Source: Pleurotus djamor (taxonomy: Eukaryota; Basidiomycota; Agaricomycetes; Agaricales; Pleurotaceae). From it: DNA of 17,470 nucleotides. The stretch spans positions 1-17,470 of the forward strand of contig JAPEVF010000930.1 of the NCBI GenBank assembly GCA_029747585.1, written 5' to 3'. The translations under genes were made by a program, and so were the position numbers. Shown here piece by piece: positions 1-6,800 of the stretch; the stretch's first letter is position 1; the number at the start of each line of letters is the position of its first letter. Below the pieces are notes generated by a model that saw nothing but the letters and a program-made list of their open reading frames with translations, ran no database searches and was not told the DNA's origin.

Positions 1-951
1 GAAGGAACACGGAGCACAATAAATGATTTTACACCTTTCTTTGCTTTGTATCATAGTGTAGGGGGGCACCTTGAGCTTTACTCACATCTGATGCTTTGAT
101 TCCTTCGTATGCTTTCGAAGCCTTGAGTGCTTTGGCTGCTTTGGCTGCTTTGGCTGCTTTCGGCGATCCCAGGGGATGCAAACAGGGGTAGCTGGATTTT
201 TCCCGCTTTGGGGGCTTTGTCAGGGGGAGGCGAGACAGCCCCTGGATTTTTATTCTTTTTCTCGCGGAGACTATGAAGATACCTTTCTCCCAATGCTCCC
301 CTTGCCTTCCAAGGTTTGAGATGATTTTTCTTGCTCCCTTCCACAATCAGGTTTTCCTGATGTCCTTCCATCTTTATTTGGTATGCCCCCTTATAGCCGC
401 ATCACGCCATAAGCTTCGAGATTTTGTTCCAGACAAGAGCGGAAGCAGGTATTAAGGTGTCCTACCCTGGATGCTGGTCGGTCGTAGGGAGGAGACTTCC
501 CAATGAGTTCTTTAGGAAGAAGATAGGCCAGAGAAGTCAAGGAAGATCTCCCTGGGAGCAATTTTACGACCAGCCGAAAAGCTAGAGTGACGGGCTGGCC
601 TCAGTTCTAGAGGTGTGGCAGCGGCTGGAATCGTTGAGAAGACGACAGGTCTTTAGAGTTGGCGGTGGCATTGTGATGGAAAGTATTAATCGGCTTAGTT
701 TGTTGATCATGGTCATCCTACTCAATGTACAGATTATCATAATGATAGAGACGTCAAAAGTAGGACATAAAATTTGGTGGAAAGGTGTCTCAGATCGGCT
801 TACGGTTGCATTTACTCTACTGCTCGTCGATAGGATTGGGCTTGAGTTTTGGTTGGATTGCGTTCGAAGTGGCGAAAATTAATTTCATTCGGAGATTGGG
901 CGAAGTGGTTATGGGAAGCTCCCTAGAGTCAGTATGGTGGGGCACGAAATT
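1..951. other. 5' flank without a supportable gene
   Basis: I see no convincing gene here. The open frames on both strands are short and begin at GTG or TTG rather than ATG. A minus-strand frame at 29-346 is Ala/Lys-rich only because it reads through the 9-bp tandem repeat at 128-160. A plus-strand frame at 613-882 is hydrophobic but has no recognisable domain and no good start. The part nearest 951 is presumably the 3' untranslated region and downstream spacer of the minus-strand F-box gene. Confidence 0.5.
128..160. repeat. 9-bp tandem repeat (TGCTTTGGC)
   Basis: About 3.7 perfect copies of TGCTTTGGC stand in a row. Looser relatives of the unit (tgctttgat, tgctttcga, tgctttcgg) lie on both sides between about 90 and 165. 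The period is a multiple of three, so one minus-strand frame reads as repeated Ala-Ala-Lys, but there is no good evidence that it is translated. Confidence 0.8.
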
Positions 952-2174
952 TTACGAACGGTGGGTCGAGACGTGACACTTTATCCTGCCCTGAGCATCA
1001 TGCAGTGGCATCTGACCGACAATTTCCTCTGCGCCACCCGCCATCTGAAATTTCTCGCACGAAAGGATGTACACTCGTATGTCCGCAAATCCTGGCGCTT
1101 TATCGAGTACTTCCCAGTCTATGAAGTGGAAGTGCGGAGCGGTAGGGTTGTTTAAGGCGAGTTCGAGCACTAAGCTGTGTAGCGAAGGCGCTGAAAGCGT
1201 GGCGAGGGTGGTTGAAAGATGCTCTTTGAAATAAACAATATCTTGCTCGAAGAGTCCGACATCAAGGATGAGGGAGTGTAGATTCGTGGTGGCACTGAGG
1301 TCAATATCGGGAAGGCCTAAAAACCAGGTTAGTTGGAACGAGTCCTTGTTATTTGGTGTTCAAGCGACGTACAAGGCGATGACAGACACCGATAATCCAA
1401 TCTGAGAGATTTCAGCTCCGTACCAAGGGAGCTCAACAGAGTTCCAAGCGATGCTTCGGTTTCATCGCTTAGTATGGTGAAGGCAAGGGACTCGATTGGA
1501 TCCGAAGTCCTCCGGTAGTGAAGTACCCATTGGACGAGGGCTTCGAGCGTTTCAGTGCCAGTGAAAAGAAACACAAGTTTCCGTATTGTAGCTGGGAAAT
1601 CCAGATGGGGTTCCGAGGCCGTTTCGTCGTACCACTCGCCCACGAAGTCACCAGTGAAGTCATCATGAATGGCAAGGCTGTGGAGATAAGGGAATGAAGA
1701 GATGAACTGTTTCATCTTGTGCAGACTGTCGAAGATATCAACGGTGACATCGAGGTGGCGAAGGGATGAAATCAAGCCCCTGATTTCAGGAAATTCAAGT
1801 CTGATACGGAAGGTATCATGGATGCACAACGAAAGGACGGTTCCGTGGTGGGATAGTGCTTGGAAGATCGGCGTTACGAAAGCAGAGTCGAGCGGATTTT
1901 CGGCATGGACAAGTGACACATTTCTGATGAGGGGTACGAGCGATTCGTTCTCTTTGATTGTGCGCGCAAGTTCAAGCCTGTTACTACTTGAAAGGGTGAC
2001 GAATCGGTAGAGGGCCGCCCGTGCACTGGGCAGCCACGATCGGCAAACGTGACAGAGGTGAAGCTGGTCGTTGTGATGGTCTTCATTGGATAGTAGTGTG
2101 AAAAATTGGACCAAGATCTCCGGAGGGAGCTTATAAATGGGCGCAACGGGAGCACCTGTCGACGGGGTGGTCAT
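952..2174 (-). CDS. F-box / LRR-type protein (two exons)
   Basis: Host gene on the minus strand, predicted as exon 1 2174-1373 and exon 2 1316-952 around a 56-nt intron; the spliced frame gives 388 aa and ends in TAA at 954-952. Residues about 12-60 match an F-box: LPPEIL near residue 16, then CHVCRSW and an ALYRFVTL end. F-box proteins bind Skp1 in SCF ubiquitin ligases; the variable C-terminal part would choose the substrate. The rest shows loosely repeated leucine-rich stretches (LRHLDV, LHSLAI, LKSLRL, LHSLIL), as in the large basidiomycete families of F-box proteins. The reading frame is open to a TTG at 2186, but the first ATG is at 2174 and is preferred. The joined length is an exact multiple of three. 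The substrate is unknown. Confidence 0.85.
1317..1372 (-). other. Spliceosomal intron of the F-box gene
   Basis: Read on the minus strand, the intron starts GTACGT at 1372, has a CTAAC branch point, then CTGGTTTTTAG ending at 1317. Without splicing the frame stops just inside the intron (TAA within the branch point). With splicing it joins precisely to an open frame that continues the leucine-rich pattern for another 121 residues. Length and signals are typical of basidiomycete introns. Confidence 0.85.
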
Positions 2175-2327
2175 TGTTGGAAGCAAAGACGATGTGATCT
2201 CCGAAAAGATTATCGGATCACCTTTGGATCATATCTCAAAAAAAAAACTGAATAGGGTCGTCGTTCAGGAGTCCCTAAGTAGTTGCCGACCTTGAAGACG
2301 TCGGTTGCATTCACTCAGCTTACCCGT
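2175..2327 (-). promoter_or_regulatory. Remaining 5' region of the F-box gene up to the LTR
   Basis: Only about 153 bp separate the F-box ATG from the first base of the LTR. The stretch contains an A-run at about 2239-2248, which is a T-run on the coding strand and common in fungal promoters. I see no clear TATA box. The LTR therefore lies in, or has replaced, the upstream promoter. Confidence 0.4.
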
Positions 2328-2329
2328 TG

Positions 2330-2360
2330 TCATACCCCAAAATTGAATCTTGGGATATGA
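2330..2360. repeat. Terminal inverted repeat at LTR tip
   Basis: TCATACCCCAA at 2330-2340 and TTGGGATATGA at 2350-2360 pair at 10 of 11 positions around a 9-nt spacer. The same dyad is at 14348-14378 in the second LTR. It sits 2 bp inside the LTR end, where integrase acts. Confidence 0.8.
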
Positions 2361-2757
2361 ACATGAATTTGTATATTTTCTATTTCTTTTATGCATCCCT
2401 CTACCTCTGTCACCCCACCCATTTTCCTAGTACCATACTTCAGGACTCTACCTAATCAGCCATACCACTTTTCTCTTAGCTAGTAAAGTCTATTCTGTCT
2501 TGATCCACTTAGTCTATAGTCTCATTTAATTATTTACTGTTTCCTGCCTACTTGAATTTTCTCTACTCTTTCTTTTCATCTTCTCCATTCACAAAGTAGT
2601 TGCACCAAGTTACAATCTCCTATTCTACTCCTCCTATATCCTGGGAAGACCCGGCCACTTGGTTTTCTCATGAAACACGCACCAGAAGACAAGGCAGCGC
2701 AACATGAAACACAAGAGTCAAGGAATGCAGTGCTTAGAGCCAGACTCAAATGCCCGG

Positions 2758-2775
2758 ACTTGTTTATTGACAAGT
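2758..2775. repeat. U3 inverted repeat ACTTGT...ACAAGT
   Basis: Six-base arms with a 6-nt spacer (5 nt in the second LTR). The arms are kept although the spacer changed length. This is a possible protein-binding dyad, not proven. Confidence 0.5.
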
Positions 2776-2817
2776 TATGACTCTAGCACTCAAGGCCAGA
2801 CTCTCTGTAGTTGAAAC

Positions 2818-2840
2818 ACTAGTCTACAGGCTGGACTAGT
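2818..2840. repeat. U3 inverted repeat ACTAGTC...GACTAGT
   Basis: Perfect 7-base arms with a 9-nt spacer, repeated at 14831-14853. It lies about 160 bp upstream of the TATA box and could be a regulator-binding site. Confidence 0.55.
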
Positions 2841-2996
2841 ACACTGAGGCAGTGAACTTCTGGGCTACTCTACTCCAGGCTGGAATAGAGCCAGAATGTT
2901 CTGAGGAGGACTATAGACATAGCCTAGTTGTAAACACTACTTGTGATTGGCTGGTTTCTGTCAAACAGAACCACGTAGATACAAACACCTGTATCC

Positions 2997-3004
2997 TATA
3001 TAAG
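2997..3004 (+). promoter_or_regulatory. LTR TATA box (TATATAAG)
   Basis: TATATAAG is a strong match to the TATA consensus and is identical in the second LTR at 15010-15017. Transcription would be expected to begin some 25-40 bp downstream, close to the C-rich repeat. This would mark the U3/R boundary (inferred). Confidence 0.7.
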
Positions 3005-3030
3005 CTGGAGGTTTCAGTCTCCATAATACA

Positions 3031-3105
3031 AGTCTCCCCCCCTTGGAAAAGTCTCCCCCCCTTGGAAAAGTCTCCCNCCCCTTGGAAANGTCTCCCTTGG
3101 AAATC
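3031..3105 (+). repeat. C-rich minisatellite, about 18-19 bp unit
   Basis: Three to four copies of a unit like CTTGGAAAAGTCTCCCCC follow the TATA box. The C-runs vary in length within and between the two LTRs, and two N bases fall here (3077, 3089). The equivalent region is about 15044-15118, with N at 15059 and 15088. Confidence 0.75.
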
Positions 3106-3129
3106 CCAAGTTTACACACAGTTATTTTA

Positions 3130-3283
3130 GCAAGGAACAGTTCAAGAGTGACTGTAGTCCTTGGAATACTGTTGGAGCTTCCTCAGTAACCGTTACTGAG
3201 TAATTCTGAAGTTGTGCCACAGTCTATTCTCGCAAGGAGCAGTTCAAGAGTAACTGTAAGCCTTGGAATACTGTTGGACCTCC
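3130..3283 (+). repeat. Direct duplication of about 50 bp inside the LTR
   Basis: The segment from about 3131 to 3178 and that from about 3234 to 3281 are near-identical: both carry GCAAGGA, CAGTTCAAGAGT, ACTGTA and CCTTGGAATACTGTTGGA in the same order. They are about 103 bp apart and also present in the second LTR. Confidence 0.75.
3182..3200. repeat. Perfect palindrome CTCAGTAAC-C-GTTACTGAG
   Basis: Nine-base arms around one central base, lying between the two 50-bp duplicated units. The second copy is at 15196-15214. The form is that of a dimeric transcription-factor site, or of a short hairpin in the transcript. Confidence 0.65.
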
Positions 3284-3476
3284 GTCTGTTTGTTTCAAGT
3301 CCAATTCAAGTCTCTGTCTGTTATACCTCGGACGGGTAACAGATATACGTACGTATCTCAGTCTGACCTATACAGCTAGGTCTATTCTTTCACCACTGTT
3401 CCTCAAGCAAGTGTGCCTCAAGGCCATTTCACCTCAAGCTACCTCAAGTCAAGGAAAGGAAAGCTATTCATACAAG

Positions 3477-3536
3477 GTACGTTTTCACTAAGTATCTTGT
3501 CTACTGACCTATTCTCGGTTGTCAACTACATTAAAG
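3477..3536 (+). other. Candidate 60-nt leader intron / splice donor
   Basis: AAG|GTACGT at 3476/3477 is a strong fungal donor. CTGAC at 3503-3507 and TCAAC further on could be branch points, and CATTAAAG ends at 3536. This could be a short intron in the 5' leader, or the donor for longer splicing to downstream ORFs. The identical arrangement is at 15491-15550. No transcript evidence is available. Confidence 0.4.
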
Positions 3537-3574
3537 ACTACATTTCCTCAAAGTCAAGTCAAGAGGAACACTCA

Positions 3575-3592
3575 CACCACCACCACCACCAC
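3575..3592 (+). repeat. (CAC)6 microsatellite
   Basis: Six CAC triplets, present with the same copy number at 15589-15606. They would read as a histidine run in one frame, but that frame starts with GTG and is not a supported gene. Confidence 0.8.
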
Positions 3593-3742
3593 TTTGATTG
3601 CAAAACACGATATACATTCTCTACAAGAGAAGGGAGTAGTTTGTTGAGCCACTTATCAACGAACAACCAGGCATATATCGATCTACGGAAAGATCCATTG
3701 ACCCTGGGCTTTCTGGTTAAACACCGGATTGCGTGATACGAT

Positions 3743-3760
3743 TGGAGCCCACCGCGAGGG
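3743..3760 (+). promoter_or_regulatory. Candidate tRNA primer-binding site
   Basis: TGGAGCCCACCGCGAGGG follows the LTR. Its complement would be a tRNA 3' end with CCA, discriminator U73, a 7-nt acceptor strand GGTGGGC, a T-stem strand CTCGC and two loop bases. The match would stop exactly before position 58, where m1A normally blocks reverse transcriptase. U73 is characteristic of cysteine tRNA, so tRNA-Cys is the best guess; I cannot compare with this genome's tRNA set. An identical copy is at 15757-15774. Confidence 0.55.
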
Positions 3761-3887
3761 GATAAGTTTTGGAAACCTTACCAAACTCATCCCACTTTCA
3801 TATCATTCAACTTTTGCAATCACCACTACATTTATCGTCATCACCAACCTTCTCATTGCACGCTAGTCACCATCCTACTATCCGACA

Positions 3888-6800
3888 ATGTCATTTTCAC
3901 CAGAGCACCCACATGCTCAATCCCAACAGTTCATTATGCCTGGAGCTAATACAGCTAGGGATCCACCTCCCCATGTACCCTCCAGCACTGCTAGTTTCTC
4001 CAACATTGAGACAAGACCTTCCTCATCTTCAGGAAGAACAGAGACACTAGACCACTATTCCCGCCGCACACCTGATATGATGCCAGGACCAGGAGAAAAG
4101 TCTGCTCCGCCCAAGTTCAAAGGAAGTCATGAACAAGTCAAGCGATTCATCAAACGTTTCAACCGACTCAGCAAGACATACAATCTCATAGATCCTCAAG
4201 AGAAATGTGAGAGAGTTGTTGACTACTGCAGCCGCAGTGTAACAAAGTTGATTGAAGCACTCCCTGGTTATCAAGAAGGTGATTGGGACAAGCTAGAAAG
4301 CCAAATTCTAGACTACTATGATGCTGCACTTCAAGACACCAGGTATATTCTCCAGAACCTCACTTCCCTGGTAAGTAAATGGAAGCACAGAGAGCTTGAG
4401 ACCCTCAGCCACTGGAAGAGGTATCAACGCAAGTTTATCACTATTTCAGGATGGTTACTCAAGCGGAAGAAGATATCCGAAGAGCAGCAATCTGCATATT
4501 TCTGGCAAGGCATCAACAAGCAAACCAAGAAGGATATTGAGTGGAGAATCAAGGCACTCAATCCCAAGCTTACCACCAGAGACATCTACCCCATGGACGA
4601 TATCAAGAAAGCTGCAGCTGACCTGTTTGAAAGAGATAGAGCAGAATACGACCTTGCTCAATCTGATTCTGATATGCCAGAGTGGGCAAACACAGACTCA
4701 GACTCTGAAAGTGATTCAGACAGTGAATCTGACAGTGAGTATGACCACAAGAAGAAGTCCAAGCATTCCAGGCACAAGTCTGACTCCAAGTATGACAGGA
4801 AGAAGAAGAAGCCTACCAAGAGGCGAAGCTATGATTCAGACACCTCTGACTCTGATTCTGACTCTGACTCTGAACCTGAGACAGAGAAGCGGCGCAAGTC
4901 CAAGCACAAGCACANGACCTCAAGTTCCCCAAAGCGAGACTCNCCAGCAAAGAAGGAGAAAGTCAAGGTTGAGAAAGAAGTGGAGCAGCTGATCAAGCAA
5001 ATGTCTAATCTGTCCACCAATGATCCCAAGAACAAGGGTATCTTTGCAGCAGCATACTACCGTGCAATCAAGCTTGATCCATCAGTTGCATCCATTATTG
5101 ACACTCCCTCAGCATGGTACACAGCAGGACATACTCAAGCAAGTAGGAGTTCACCTCCTAGTATGACCAGAGCTAATTCCAGATCTCTCCAAAGTCAGTC
5201 ACCCAGCTTTGTATCTCCAGTCAACCGCACTCCTCTTGGTGGAGGCAGGCCCAGTAGTGAAATGGTCTGCTATGGATGCCAGAAGGGAGGACATGGACTG
5301 AGAGAATGTCCTGAACTCAACCAGTTGATTCAGCAAGGATACCTCCGTCAGAATGAATTTGGAAAGATTGTATTCCCTGATGGAACCACTGTCCGACGTC
5401 AATTTGGAGAGTCCATTGTTGAAGCTGCACGAAGGAAGGGTTCTTCTTCCTTTATTCAGACCAACTTTGTAGAAGCCTACCAAGGATATGAATCAGACTA
5501 TGATTCTGAGGCCCATGACTACTCTGACTATGAGGAGGAAGTCAACTTTGCTGCTGTTCACTCAGATGAAGAAGAATACACTGAGGATGAGTATGATCAG
5601 CCAGAGTACATTGTCAACAATGAAGTTCTCAATACCCATGCAAGCTTTGGGTATCCCCAAGCCTATACTGCAGAAAGAGTCACTCGTAGCACTGCTAATG
5701 CTCGTCAAGATGCAAACCGCAAGTCAGTCACTCCTCCACCCTCAAGATCAAGTGGACCGTCAAATTCCCAGACCTCTAGCCGAAGCACCCAACGGCCAAT
5801 TCTCAATCATCCAGGACCCAGTCGTCGACCATTGCTTAGACCTCCACCAGCACCAGTTCCAGCAGATGTACGCAGAGCAAATCCACCCACAATTGAGGAC
5901 ATTGAAATGAGAGACTCAGCAAACCGCACTCATTCCCATACTGCACCAGAGGTAAGCAACAAGTCCGCCACTCCAAGAGCAAAGCCAGTCCCACGCCAAT
6001 CAGAGATTTCTGGTCAAGTCAGGGATGACAAGATTCTTGATTTGATTCTGGATACTCAAGTCCCAATGAAAGTCCGCGAAATTCTAGGAACATCAAAGGA
6101 GTTATCTGAACTATTTGGAAATGCCCTGAAGCGAAAGAACCCAAAGCCAGTTGGGCAAGTTGGAGCATCCCAAGTACAAGCCACAGGAGCCACTGCACAA
6201 GTCCACCTAGTTCAAGACAATGAGTCTGAATCCCTTGAACGTGCCCAGCTAGTAAAGATCCCTATGACAGTCAGACATGTTCTCCACAATACAACATCTG
6301 AAATTCTGGCCACACTTGACTCTGGCTCTGAGATCAACATGATGAGCCAGAAGGTATATGATGATCTGATTGGAGGACCCATTGACAAGAGCAAGAGTTG
6401 CTCCATCCTTGATGCAAATAGTGGAAGTGGTAATCTCACTGGTTATGCTACTGCTATTCCTCTTACATGTGGAAACCTGACTACCAAATGCAACATCTAC
6501 ATGCACCCGGATCCACCATTTGAAGTACTCCTTGGACGACCATGGCAGCGAGCCAACCGGATGTGTGTCATTGAGCGGAATGAAGGAACCTATCTTGTTC
6601 AAGCCAATGATGATCAACCATTGACTGGAAGTGATATACCAGCCTCCAAGTTTGAAATGAGAGTCCTTACTGCTGCAGAAGCATCTGTCCCTGGAAATCA
6701 TCGCCTAGGATTGACACGACGTTGGAAGGAACTGAACCAGAAGAAGATGAACCAAGTGCATACAACTCCAACCTCACAAGCCATGTTACTTGAGGTGGAG

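Larger units (their letters stand above)
2328..3742 (+). repeat. LTR, copy 1 (5' LTR)
   Basis: The left edge is fixed at TGTCATACCCC: sequence matches the second copy from 2328 onward, and the base before differs (T here, A there). The right edge cannot be found by comparison, because both LTRs are followed by the same internal sequence. I place it just before the candidate primer-binding site at 3743. The LTR does not end in a clean CA there, so the end is uncertain by some bases. It contains several dyads, a TATA box, a C-rich minisatellite and a 50-bp internal duplication. Open frames inside it lack ATG starts. Confidence 0.85.

Noticed and set aside
29..371. Two minus-strand open frames, one Ala/Lys-rich and one Ser/Gln-rich
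   Set aside because: The frame I checked (to 346) starts at TTG, and the composition of both follows from the 9-bp tandem repeat read in two frames.
613..976. Plus-strand hydrophobic open frames downstream of the F-box gene
   Set aside because: The longer one starts at GTG, no domain is visible, and the region lies where the F-box 3' UTR is expected.
2852..3130. Open frame of 92 codons in U3, repeated at 14865
   Set aside because: It starts at GTG upstream of the TATA box and runs into the C-rich repeat; its conservation is simply LTR identity.
3575..3592. CRISPR-like or functional repeat array
   Set aside because: It is a plain trinucleotide microsatellite without spacers, in a eukaryotic LTR.
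3413..3736. 107-codon frame with a His run in the LTR, repeated at 15427
   Set aside because: It starts at GTG, spans the candidate leader intron and its His run comes from the (CAC)6 repeat. No ATG supports it.
4396..4992. 198-codon plus-strand frame inside gag
   Set aside because: It is a shadow of the Gag frame; its Ser/Thr/Leu repeats mirror the Ser-Asp repeat of Gag.
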